Origin: Paraplanobispora siamensis
GTDB taxonomy: Bacteria; Actinomycetota; Actinomycetes; Streptosporangiales; Streptosporangiaceae
Reading direction: 5' to 3'
Length of the DNA: 64,000 nt
Assembly: GCF_016863175.1 (NCBI RefSeq)
Contig: NZ_BOOJ01000052.1
Coordinates: 81,225 to 145,224 of the forward strand
Below, in pieces: positions 32,811-40,195 of the stretch. Position numbers and translations under genes: made by a program. The notes under the pieces are model-generated. The model was not told where the DNA came from. It saw only the letters and a list, made by a program, of their open reading frames with translations, and searched no databases. How positions within the stretch are numbered: position 1 is the first letter of the stretch; the number at the start of each line of letters is the position of its first letter.

Positions 32811-32876
32811 GACCGGCATGCTGCGACGATCAGCCCTGCCACCCCCGACAGGCCCGTTTCAGTCAAGGGGTGGATG

Positions 32877-33347
32877 ATGGCTCTGATCAGGGAAAACGGT
32901 ACGGCGCTGGCCAAGGCGCCGGGCAACACCGTGCTGGAGCCGATCGCGGAGACCGACCCGCAGGTCCGCGTGAAGGTCAACGTGTATGAGCTGACGCCGT
33001 ACGACAACGTGGAGTTCCCCACCCAGATGCGGCAGCTGCGCTTCCGGGAGGGGCAGATCATCCGGCAGAGCGAATGGGATGCCGAATTCGCCGCGCCCAC
33101 CATCGCGGCCGTCTCCCCGGCCACCGGCCCGGCCGCGGGCGGCACCGTCATCACCATTACCGGCAGCGGGTTCACCGCCGATGCTGCCGTCACCGTCGAC
33201 GGCGTGGCGGCCACCGCGGTCGACGTCGACACCGCCACCAAGCTCAAGTGCACGACCCCGGCCGGCAGCGCGGGCCCGGCCGACGTCGTGGTCACCACCG
33301 CGGGCGGGTCGGCGACCAAGGCGGGCGCCTTCACCTACACCGCCTGA
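32877..33347 (+). CDS. Head or virion protein with IPT/TIG immunoglobulin-like domain
   Basis: 156 residues. The C-terminal 80 form an IPT/TIG Ig-like fold (ISPATGPAAGG-like start, VTITGSGF pattern, VDGVAATAV, VTTAGG), seen on phage capsid decoration and tail proteins, where it binds carbohydrates weakly. The N-terminal 70 residues are strand-rich and may attach to the head. Start at the second of two ATGs because AAGGGG is better spaced. Confidence 0.75.
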   Translation: MALIRENGTALAKAPGNTVLEPIAETDPQVRVKVNVYELTPYDNVEFPTQMRQLRFREGQIIRQSEWDAEFAAPTIAAVSPATGPAAGGTVITITGSGFTADAAVTVDGVAATAVDVDTATKLKCTTPAGSAGPADVVVTTAGGSATKAGAFTYTA

Positions 33348-33360
33348 GTCTGCACACAGA

Positions 33361-33392
33361 TCGACCCCCGGCGCCCAGACGCCGGGGGTCGA
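33361..33392. terminator. Terminator hairpin
   Basis: Perfect 13-bp stem TCGACCCCCGGCG/CGCCGGGGGTCGA, six-base loop, no U-tract. Isolates the portal operon from the early-type gene at 33553. Confidence 0.68.
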
Positions 33393-33502
33393 CCACAGAA
33401 GACGGAAACCAGCCCTCCTGATCGTTGCCGCAGACTGGGTCCGTGCTCTCACGGTAGCGGCGCGGGCCGCTGCGGCGCAGCCGATTCCCCCTCCCCCTAT
33501 TC

Positions 33503-33520
33503 GCTAAGTACCCGTACTAT
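33503..33520 (+). promoter_or_regulatory. Early-type promoter inside the structural block
   Basis: GCTAAGTACCCGTACTAT; -10 TACTAT, no good -35, intact operator. Its presence between head genes marks the next gene as separately regulated cargo. Confidence 0.66.
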
Positions 33521-33541
33521 GGTGGTGAGCGAACCCACCAT
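33519..33541 (+). promoter_or_regulatory. Leader hairpin ATGGTGG/CCACCAT with GAGCGA loop
   Basis: Seven-bp stem around TGAGCGAAC, then CAGGAG. The left arm begins within the -10, so only part of it may be in the RNA. Confidence 0.58.
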
Positions 33542-33552
33542 CAGGAGAGTCC

Positions 33553-34143
33553 ATGTACCCCCACCAGATCCACCCGCTGGTCATGCATGCCGTCCTCGAC
33601 GCCGTCCGGGCGCACCTGGAGGCCGAAGGCGCCACGATGACCGCAGAAACCATCGCCTTCGATCGCCGCTCCGGCCGCCTGACCGTGAACCTGCCCGGCG
33701 GCACCTGCTTTCGCGTCACCACCGCGGTGCAGGCGGTCGCGCCCGCCTGCCGGGCCCGGCTGCGCGACCTGACCACGGAATACTGGTTGGAGGGTGAAGA
33801 GCTGCACTCCCGGCCGATCGGCAGTGACCGTGAGGGCCGTCCGGTTCAGATGTCCAGCACGCAGATCCCCGTCGACGACCACGACGCCTACGACCTGTTC
33901 AGCCACCACCTGGCGGTGCGCTCCTACCTGATGCGCATCGACCAGGGCCACTACAAGCCGCTGGGCATGACGCACCTGGCCCACAGCGGCGTCATGTACT
34001 GGCTGGAGGGCGATGACCTGGTGGGCTGCCCGATCGGCATGCTGGGTGATCTGCCCATCACGCACGCCTGCCGGGCGAGTGGCGCCGCGCTGACCGGCCT
34101 GCTGGCCGACATCGCCGCCGTGCTGCGCCAGCGCGCAGCCTAG
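33553..34143 (+). CDS. Hypothetical cargo gene with its own early-type promoter
   Basis: 196 residues, unrecognised. Two similar halves are suggested: TEYWLEGEELHSRPIGSD near residue 80 and VMYWLEGDDLVGCPIGML near 150, an internal repeat of a strand-rich motif. Flanked by a terminator before and a late promoter after, so it is a moron-like unit within head genes, expressed with early genes or in the lysogen. Confidence 0.64.
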   Translation: MYPHQIHPLVMHAVLDAVRAHLEAEGATMTAETIAFDRRSGRLTVNLPGGTCFRVTTAVQAVAPACRARLRDLTTEYWLEGEELHSRPIGSDREGRPVQMSSTQIPVDDHDAYDLFSHHLAVRSYLMRIDQGHYKPLGMTHLAHSGVMYWLEGDDLVGCPIGMLGDLPITHACRASGAALTGLLADIAAVLRQRAA

Positions 34144-34146
34144 GGC

Positions 34147-34176
34147 GCGACCTTACCTCCGACGCCCCTCTACCTT
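34147..34176 (+). promoter_or_regulatory. Late-type promoter for protease/scaffold
   Basis: GCGACCTTA, 14 bases, CTACCTT, preceded by GGGC. Confidence 0.68.
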
Positions 34177-34229
34177 GCGATTACCACGCGCACCCACCCC
34201 CGCGGACGTGTGCAAGGGGAGGGGCGTTC

Positions 34230-36062
34230 GTGCGCCTGGAAATCAAGACCGCCACCGCGGCGGCCGACACCGAACTGCTGGGTGCCGACGATGAAACCGG
34301 CGTCGTGGAAGCCATCGTGTCGGTGACCGGCGTCGTCGACTCCGACAACGACGTCATCGAGCCGGGCGTGTATGCCGAATCGCTGGCCCGCCGGCACCCG
34401 AAGGGGATCTTCTCTCACGACTGGAAGAAGTGGGCCAGCCGCACTGAGGTGATCGAAGAGTGGCTGCCCGGGGATCCGCGGCTGCCGAAGACCACCAAGA
34501 ACGGCCAGCCGTGGCCTGCGCAAGCGGGCGCGCTGTACGTCAAGACCCGCTACAACCTGGACACCACCACCGGTCGCGACGCCTACCACGACGTGAAGTT
34601 TTTCAGCGAGGTCGGGCAGTGTGAGTGGAGCATCGGCTACCGGGTGCCGCGCGGCAAGGGAGTGCGCGGCAAGGACGGTATCCGCCGCATCAAGGGCATC
34701 GATCTGTTCGAATACTCACCGGTGCTGTTCGGCGCCAACAGCCAGACCGGCACCCTGGCGGTCAAGGCCATCGGCACGGCCGACGGCGACGACGCCGCCT
34801 ATGAGCCGATCGAGGTCAAGGCCGCCGACAGCCAGGACCGTGCCCCGGTGCAGGACCCCGGCGCCGGCGGGGAGGCCGACGCCGCCTCCAGCGCCGACGC
34901 CGACCCCGCCGGCGAAGACGAACCGGTCGATGAGGCGGAGCTGCACGCCGCCGTCGCACAGCTGGATGAGGCGGAGCTGACCGAAGGCGCCGCGCATGCT
35001 CCCGTCGACGATCCGGACCCCGAACCTCAGGGCGGTGCCGATGACGACCCGGCCGACAGCGACGACGCCGACGACCACAGCGGTGACGGCCCGCAGGACG
35101 AAGCGGCCGATTCGCAGGCCGCAGCGGACAGCGCGACCGTACCGGACAGCAGCGACGCCCCGCAGGACGGGCCGGCGGACGGGACCAAGGGCGGGGCGCC
35201 CGGCGTGGCCGACACCCCGGCTGACGCCGCCGCGGTCGCCCGGCTGAAGCGCTGGTACATCCGGGGAGAGGGCGCGGCGAAGATCCGCTGGAACACGCCG
35301 GGCGCGTTCGACCGGTGCGTGCGCATCGCCTCTCAGCACATGCCGCCGGAGAAGGCCAAGGGGTTCTGTGCCAACGTGCACAAGGCGGCCACCGGCCGCT
35401 GGCCGGGCGCCAACCGTGACGGCAAGGACGCCGGCCAGGCGGTGGAGTCCACGCGCGGGCTGTACCTGCCCGACAGCTACGAAGAGCGGCGCGACGCGCT
35501 ACGGGAGCTGGCGGCCAAGATGCTGGGGGTGCCGATCAGCCACACTGACGTCGTGGCGACCTGGATGGACCGGGTCGTGGTGACCACCCTGGCCGACGGC
35601 GGAGTCAAGTCGTTCGAACTGCCCTACACCGCCAGTGCCGGCGGCGGGCTGCTGGTCGGTCAGCCGGTGCCGGTGGAGGTCAGCGTCTGGGTGGACGGCG
35701 ATGCCGACGCGCCCCTGCCGTACGCGGCGATGATCGAAGAGGCGGCCGACGGGCTGAAGACGCTGCTGCGCCACCAGGAGAGCAAGGCGGGCCGGGTGCT
35801 GTCGACGACCAACGCCAAGCGGCTGGTGGCGGCGGTGGAGCAGATCGTGATGGTGCTCAAGGCCGCCGGGCTGAGCATCAACGACAAGCCGCGGGTGGAG
35901 GAGCAGGAGAGCGCGCCGGAGGCGCCGGACTCCACTGCGCCGTCGGCGCGTGCCGTCAAGGACGCCAGGGCCGACGCAGACCAGGTAGTCGTGGTGAATG
36001 AGCAGATGCAAGCCAGGGTGGCGGAGATCCTGGCCGCAGCGAAGGCGGTTCAGCCGGTGTGA
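34230..36062 (+). CDS. Prohead protease with fused acidic scaffold
   Basis: 610 residues, GTG start behind AGGGGAGGGG. Residues about 1-190 are an HK97-type serine protease (EAIVSVTGVVDSDNDVIEPG, catalytic His in FSHDWKKW, Ser in CEWSIGY, GIDLFEYSPVLFGAN). About 195-330 is extremely acidic (Asp/Ala/Glu), then RLKRWYIRGEGAAKI and a helical C-terminus, as expected for a scaffolding delta-domain. It cleaves scaffold and capsid during head maturation. Confidence 0.82.
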   Translation: MRLEIKTATAAADTELLGADDETGVVEAIVSVTGVVDSDNDVIEPGVYAESLARRHPKGIFSHDWKKWASRTEVIEEWLPGDPRLPKTTKNGQPWPAQAGALYVKTRYNLDTTTGRDAYHDVKFFSEVGQCEWSIGYRVPRGKGVRGKDGIRRIKGIDLFEYSPVLFGANSQTGTLAVKAIGTADGDDAAYEPIEVKAADSQDRAPVQDPGAGGEADAASSADADPAGEDEPVDEAELHAAVAQLDEAELTEGAAHAPVDDPDPEPQGGADDDPADSDDADDHSGDGPQDEAADSQAAADSATVPDSSDAPQDGPADGTKGGAPGVADTPADAAAVARLKRWYIRGEGAAKIRWNTPGAFDRCVRIASQHMPPEKAKGFCANVHKAATGRWPGANRDGKDAGQAVESTRGLYLPDSYEERRDALRELAAKMLGVPISHTDVVATWMDRVVVTTLADGGVKSFELPYTASAGGGLLVGQPVPVEVSVWVDGDADAPLPYAAMIEEAADGLKTLLRHQESKAGRVLSTTNAKRLVAAVEQIVMVLKAAGLSINDKPRVEEQESAPEAPDSTAPSARAVKDARADADQVVVVNEQMQARVAEILAAAKAVQPV

Positions 36063-36070
36063 GTCCGGTG

Positions 36071-36136
36071 CGGGCCCCGCGGGCGGACGGTGGAGTTCCC
36101 CCTTCACCGTCCTGCTGCCGCGGGGCCCGTCTTATC
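36071..36136 (+). terminator. Nested hairpin terminator
   Basis: Outer stem CGGGCCCCGC/GCGGGGCCCG (10 bp) encloses GGACGGTG/CACCGTCC, followed by TCTTATC. Directly after the protease gene. Confidence 0.68.
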
Positions 36137-36360
36137 CCCCATGCGCCTGGCCGGTGCGGCCCGGTGCGGAGTGCCCCCCCGGACGTTCCGCACGGTCGCG
36201 ATGGACGCTGGCGAAGGTGGGTGTGATCGGGTGCCTTCGCGTGACGTCGTGGCCGTCGCCGGTCGGGCGGACGAGATGGCCGTCCCGGCGATGCGCTGAC
36301 GCTCACAGTAACGACGCTGTCACCGAACGCATATGACCTTTCCTGCATTTCAAACATCGG
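36137..36360. other. Non-coding gap
   Basis: No gene with a credible ribosome site is seen. CATATGACCTTTC at 36330-36342 resembles half of the GntR operator at 38826. The AT content rises near its right end. Confidence 0.4.
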
Positions 36361-36406
36361 ATTTCGTATTCAGATACGACGTCGTATCTGAATACGAAAT
36401 ATTTTT
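36361..36406 (+). terminator. Perfect 40-bp AT-rich palindrome with T-tract
   Basis: Arms of 20 bases (beginning ATTTCGTATTC, meeting at GAC|GTC) are exact reverse complements with no loop, followed by ATTTTT. As RNA it is a very strong hairpin with a U-tract; as DNA it could be a protein site or cruciform. Its base composition is alien to the genome. Confidence 0.65.
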
Positions 36407-36427
36407 GCGGATTTCCGCAGGTAGGGC

Positions 36428-36457
36428 GCGACGTTAACACCCAGCGATCTCTACGGT
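36428..36457 (+). promoter_or_regulatory. Late-type promoter for major capsid
   Basis: GCGACGTTA, 14 bases, CTACGGT, preceded by AGGGC. A leader of about 110 bases follows, with TTCGCTGT close to the start region. Confidence 0.74.
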
Positions 36458-36570
36458 CAGCCGTGATCGTGTCGTCCCCGTGCTGACGGGGCGAACGGCG
36501 AACACCCCCGCGTGTTCCGCGGCCAGCGCACCCCACAGCGCCCCGGCCGCCGTTCGCTGTGGAGCAGCAC

Positions 36571-37902
36571 ATGAAGTCGACCACGGCGGTCAAGGACCGC
36601 CTCAAGGACCTCAACACCGCCCTGGCCGCCAAGGCCGAAGAGATCGACCAGTACGCCAAGGCCTGGAAGGACGAAACGGGCGAAGGCCATTTCGTCATCG
36701 GCACCGGTGAGTACGCCAAGTTCGCCAAGGCGGTCAACGACGCCGACGAGATCCGCCAGGCCATCGTCGTGGCCCAGAAGGGCCTGGGCGTCTTCTCCTT
36801 CATGACCGACCCGGCCGGGCCCGCCCCGGCCGCCGGCACCGACCAGGTCCAGCAGCAGCACGCCCTGATCGCCGCCAAGTCCCTGGCCGACGAATGGCTG
36901 GCCAGTGAGGCGTTCTCGGAGATGCGGGAGTCCGGCTGGCGCCGCTTCGGCCAGATCGCCGGATTCGAAAAGGGCCTGGCCTCCTTCCAGGTCAAGGACG
37001 TCTTCTCCGCGATGGCGGGCAACATCACCCTGCCCGCGCTGGGCCGCCAGGAGAACCTGGGCCTGACCCCGCGCATGCTGCGGCCCGGCCGCGTGAGGGA
37101 TCTCTTCCCGGCGGAGCGGACCACGGCGAACCTGCTGTGGGGTATCCGCGAGACCGGGTTCACCAACCGCGCCGCCGCGGTGCCGGAGCGACGCGCCGCC
37201 AACGGCGTCGACGCCCCCACCGGCGGCCCGACCGACGTCTACGGCCTCAAGCCGCGCTCCGACCTGACCGTTGTGCCCGTTTCGTACCCGATCGCCACCA
37301 TCGCCCACATCATGTACGCCCACCGCAACACCCTGGAGGATGAGCCGCGCCTGCGCGGGCTGATCGACAGGGACATGATCGACGGCATCAAGATGCAGGA
37401 AGACTGGCAGATCCTCTACGGCGACGGCGTCGGCGAGAACCTGACGGGCCTGTTCAACACCTCCGGCGTGCAGACCTACACCGGCAACTCCGCCGACAGC
37501 CTCTCCGCCCAGGTCCGCCGCGCCATGACCCGGTCGATCCTGGCCTACTTCATGCCCAACGGCGTGGTCATGCACCCGCTGGACTGGGAGAACCTGGAAC
37601 TGGAGAAGGACGCCAACGGCGCCTACGTCATCGCCGTCTCCGTCGCCGTCGGCGGCGAGAAGCGCGTGTGGCGCCTGGACGTCGTCGACACCCCGGCCAT
37701 CCAGGAAGGCCGCTTCGTACTGGGCGCCTGGGGCACCGGCGCCAAGCTCTACGACCGTGAGCAGGTCAACATTCAAGTTTCGACTGAGAACAGGGACATG
37801 TTCGAAAGAAACGCCGTGACGATTCGCTGCGAAGAGCGAGTAGGGCTCGTGGTGGATAGGCCCGAGAGCTTCGTTATCGGCACCTTCACCGAACCGGCGT
37901 AG
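36571..37902 (+). CDS. Major capsid protein, HK97 fold
   Basis: 443 residues. Helical N-terminal delta-domain (about 1-100) that the protease would remove, then the HK97 core (spine helix region ENLGLTPRMLRPGRVRD, P-domain with RGLIDRDMIDGIKMQEDWQILYGDG, C-terminal VVMHPLDWENLELEKDANG...). ATG at 36571 follows GGAG. From about 37768 codon choice changes sharply (ATT, GTT, AGA, AGG, CGA, GTA), unlike the GC-ending codons before it, suggesting a recombination joint near the 3' end. Confidence 0.88.
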   Translation: MKSTTAVKDRLKDLNTALAAKAEEIDQYAKAWKDETGEGHFVIGTGEYAKFAKAVNDADEIRQAIVVAQKGLGVFSFMTDPAGPAPAAGTDQVQQQHALIAAKSLADEWLASEAFSEMRESGWRRFGQIAGFEKGLASFQVKDVFSAMAGNITLPALGRQENLGLTPRMLRPGRVRDLFPAERTTANLLWGIRETGFTNRAAAVPERRAANGVDAPTGGPTDVYGLKPRSDLTVVPVSYPIATIAHIMYAHRNTLEDEPRLRGLIDRDMIDGIKMQEDWQILYGDGVGENLTGLFNTSGVQTYTGNSADSLSAQVRRAMTRSILAYFMPNGVVMHPLDWENLELEKDANGAYVIAVSVAVGGEKRVWRLDVVDTPAIQEGRFVLGAWGTGAKLYDREQVNIQVSTENRDMFERNAVTIRCEERVGLVVDRPESFVIGTFTEPA

Positions 37903-37920
37903 CCGTCTTCCGCTCCCCCT

Positions 37921-37956
37921 GCTGCGGGCCCTGGCCGTACGGCCAGGGCCCGCAGC
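37921..37956. terminator. Perfect 36-bp GC palindrome, bidirectional terminator
   Basis: Arms GCTGCGGGCCCTGGCC/GGCCAGGGCCCGCAGC around GTAC, between the capsid gene and the convergent GntR gene. Confidence 0.72.
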
Positions 37957-37998
37957 GCAGGTCAAGCAAGCCAGGAATGATGTTGACCGCAGGTTTGC

Positions 37999-38757
37999 CT
38001 ATGCGATCAGGCTGACGTTCTCCAGCCGGAAGCGGGTGCGCACTGCGGTGATGCGCAGCACCTCCATGGGGGTGCCGTCGGCGGTGAACGACACCCGCTC
38101 CACCACCGTCACCGCCTCAGTCCGCAGGCCCAGCTCCGCCGCCTCCTCCGGGGTCGGCTGGCGGGACTCCAGGGCGACCGCGCAGCGGGTCAGCTGCACC
38201 CCCAGGCTGGCCAGCAGGCCGTAGACGCCGCCTTCGACGCGGCCGGGCCGCTCCAGCGCGGTGCCGGCGGCCAGGCTGGCGTGCGGGTAGTAGGCGTGCT
38301 GGATCTGCACCGGCCGCTCATCGATGGTGGCGTGCCGGGTCCGGCGCACCACCAGTTCCCCGGCGGCCATCCCCAGTAGTGCGGCGACGTCGGCGCCGGC
38401 CGATTCGGTGACCACTTCGATGGCCTTCATGTCGCCGTTGATGCCCTGGGCGGCGCAGGCGGTCTGCCAGGGGCCGCCGACCGGCCCGCCGCCGCCGGGG
38501 ACGTTGACCCGGCTCCACACTGACAGGTCGAAGTCGACTGCGCGTCGGTCCAGCACGATGGTGCCCCGGCCGCGTTCGGGCCGGACCAGTCCTTCGTTCT
38601 CCAGGATGCGCAACGCCTGGGACACCATGGTCTTGGCGATGTCGTAGCGCTGCGCCAGCGCGCTGATGGGCGGGATGGCCTCTCCTGGGGCGTAGAGGCC
38701 GCCCAGGATGTCGCGGCGGAGGTCGTCGGCGAGTTGTTGGTACCGGGCCACCATCAT
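37999..38757 (-). CDS. GntR-family transcriptional regulator (HutC/UTRA type)
   Basis: 252 residues. N-terminal winged HTH (YQQLADDLRRDILGG, then AQRYDIAKTMVSQALRILENEGLVRPERGRGTIV) and a C-terminal UTRA effector domain (VVRRTRHATIDERPVQIQ..., FTADGTPMEVL...). Start MMVARY is chosen because GGGAG lies eight bases upstream. UTRA regulators release DNA on binding a small ligand, and are used in actinobacterial plasmid and phage control. Divergent from the gene at 38861, with a perfect palindrome between them. Confidence 0.87.
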   Translation of the reverse strand: MMVARYQQLADDLRRDILGGLYAPGEAIPPISALAQRYDIAKTMVSQALRILENEGLVRPERGRGTIVLDRRAVDFDLSVWSRVNVPGGGGPVGGPWQTACAAQGINGDMKAIEVVTESAGADVAALLGMAAGELVVRRTRHATIDERPVQIQHAYYPHASLAAGTALERPGRVEGGVYGLLASLGVQLTRCAVALESRQPTPEEAAELGLRTEAVTVVERVSFTADGTPMEVLRITAVRTRFRLENVSLIA

Positions 38758-38825
38758 GTGTCGCTCCCGCCTATGCCCGGCCGCTGACTTGACCCCGTAG
38801 GGCGCTGTCAGGGACACTCACCATC

Positions 38826-38841
38826 AAAGTCATATGACTTT
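38826..38841. promoter_or_regulatory. Palindrome AAAGTCATATGACTTT, probable GntR operator
   Basis: Perfect 16-bp palindrome midway between the divergent GntR gene and the gene at 38861, the usual place for autoregulation. Confidence 0.7.
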
Positions 38842-38860
38842 CACTGTAGCGGGAGAAGCG

Positions 38861-39208
38861 ATGGTTGCCGTAGTGGGACACCTGCCAACATCGTCCGGCG
38901 ACGATCCCGCCCGCTGGCTGAACGATCATTTCCGGTACGGCGACCTGGCCGCGGCCCTGTATGCCGCGGGCCTGCCGGTCCAGCCGTTGGGCCTGGACGA
39001 CATCCGGGCGCTGGCTATCACCGGGGTGCAAAGCGCTGGCGGCATCGCCGCGATCCGGGCCCGCGCCGACGCCTGGCGCGACCTGGCGCTGGCCTTCCAG
39101 CACGGCCAGATCAGCCGCACGCAGTACACCGCGCGCATGAGCCAGATGTGGGGCGATGCGGCGCTGCTGGAACGCTGTATCGCCGCCGACTACGCCCGCC
39201 TGCGCTGA
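38861..39208 (+). CDS. Hypothetical protein divergent from GntR
   Basis: 115 residues. The ATG at 38861 has GGGAG seven bases upstream; an earlier ATG at 38834 lies within the operator. Mostly helical, no signal or membrane segment. Probably controlled by the GntR protein, so part of a two-gene cargo cassette between capsid and head-completion genes. Function unknown. Confidence 0.62.
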   Translation: MVAVVGHLPTSSGDDPARWLNDHFRYGDLAAALYAAGLPVQPLGLDDIRALAITGVQSAGGIAAIRARADAWRDLALAFQHGQISRTQYTARMSQMWGDAALLERCIAADYARLR

Positions 39209-39236
39209 CCCCTTCCCTTCCCTGCTTTCCAAGGGC

Positions 39237-39266
39237 GCGACGGTACGGCGCGGCCCTGCCTACGGT
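39237..39266 (+). promoter_or_regulatory. Late-type promoter for secreted mini-protein
   Basis: GCGACGGTA, 14 bases, CTACGGT, preceded by AAGGGC. Confidence 0.74.
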
Positions 39267-39306
39267 GTGCGGCGATGTGAGATCACCCGACCGTAAGGGG
39301 TCCCCT

Positions 39307-39477
39307 GTGTTCCAGCGCCTGATCGCAATCGTGGCCACCGCCGCCGCCGTCCTGCTGCCTGCCCTGGCCTTCTCCGCGCCCGCCGCGGCCGACGTGGAGG
39401 TGGCCGCCGACGTGGAGGTGGACCTGGACGTCGTGCTGTCGGTCCTGCTGGGCCTGGACGTCGACGCCGACGTTTAA
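39307..39477 (+). CDS. Secreted acidic mini-protein with signal peptide
   Basis: 56 residues, GTG behind AAGGGG. Residues 1-28 are a typical Sec signal (basic N-terminus, hydrophobic ATAAAVLLPALAF core, APAAA cleavage site). The mature part of about 28 residues is made of alternating Asp/Val (DVEVAADVEVDLDVV), with no basic residue. It has its own late promoter on one side and another late promoter on the other, so it is expressed at high level late. Function unknown. Confidence 0.7.
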   Translation: MFQRLIAIVATAAAVLLPALAFSAPAAADVEVAADVEVDLDVVLSVLLGLDVDADV

Positions 39478-39481
39478 GCCC

Positions 39482-39511
39482 GCGACCTAAGCCGGATCCC
39501 GCCCCTAGGGT
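39482..39511 (+). promoter_or_regulatory. Late-type promoter
   Basis: GCGACCTAA, 14 bases, CTAGGGT; start GTG at 39541 behind AGGGAG. Confidence 0.74.
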
Positions 39512-39540
39512 GCAGCCGAAGTTGAGATCAGGGAGCTGAC

Positions 39541-40038
39541 GTGGCCGAACGCAAGAGCAAGGCGCAGACCCCGGAGCCGGCGGCGGACCCGGAGGCGGCG
39601 CAGACGACCACCACGGCGGTGGAGGACGAGACGACGACCCAGCCGCGCGGCCTGGTCGCGCAGACCGACGCCGCGCCGCTGGAGCCGCCGGCGGAGCGTA
39701 AGCGGCAGCAGGAACCGGCTGACGGCGTGCCGGAGTCGACGACCAACCACGTCGCCGCGAACGCCGCACTGCGGTCGGTGCCCGGCTCCAGCCACCAGGG
39801 CCTGGTGGATGAGGACGGCAATCCGCTGACGGCCGATGAGGTCTTCGACTTCCCCGCCGCCGGCAACCCGTCGACGTTCGCCACCGTCAAGACGCGGGTG
39901 TATGAGCGGTTCAAGTACCCCAACGCCTCCCAGGTCACCACGCAGCTGCTGTATCCGGCCGGGGCGCAGGTGCCGGTGTGGATCGCCCGGCAGGTCACCG
40001 ACAAGTACCGAGACATCCAGGAGAACCAGCCGTCGTAA
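39541..40038 (+). CDS. Hypothetical head-region structural protein
   Basis: 165 residues, GTG start. First 75 residues are low-complexity (Glu, Thr, Ala, Pro) and probably disordered; the remainder has a compact region (HQGLVDEDGNPLTADEVFDF and YPAGAQVPVWIARQVTDKY). Position just after the capsid suggests a decoration or accessory head protein, not recognised by family. Confidence 0.62.
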   Translation: MAERKSKAQTPEPAADPEAAQTTTTAVEDETTTQPRGLVAQTDAAPLEPPAERKRQQEPADGVPESTTNHVAANAALRSVPGSSHQGLVDEDGNPLTADEVFDFPAAGNPSTFATVKTRVYERFKYPNASQVTTQLLYPAGAQVPVWIARQVTDKYRDIQENQPS

Positions 40039-40054
40039 GACGGACCTTGAGCGT

Positions 40055-40098
40055 GCGGTCGGGCCCCGGCACAAGTGGGGTGGGCGGGGCCCGGCCGC
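40055..40098 (+). terminator. Terminator hairpin
   Basis: 13-bp stem GCGGTCGGGCCCC/GGGGCCCGGCCGC (one G-T pair) with an 18-base loop. Confidence 0.6.
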
Positions 40099-40158
40099 GC
40101 ATGGCGCGGCGTCCTTTTCCAAAGGGGGTGGGGGGCGCCGCGCCTCCATTTCTAGGGC

Positions 40159-40188
40159 GCGACCTTAACGCCTTCCGGCTGGGAGCGT
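40159..40188 (+). promoter_or_regulatory. Late-type promoter, leaderless transcript
   Basis: GCGACCTTA, 14 bases, GGAGCGT; the GTG at 40196 lies seven bases after the -10. Confidence 0.62.
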
Positions 40189-40195
40189 CGGCGTC

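Noticed and set aside
36457..37965. Long open frames on the minus strand across the capsid, tape measure and other structural genes
   Set aside because: GC-rich third positions keep antisense frames open; they lack ribosome sites and overlap well-recognised proteins.
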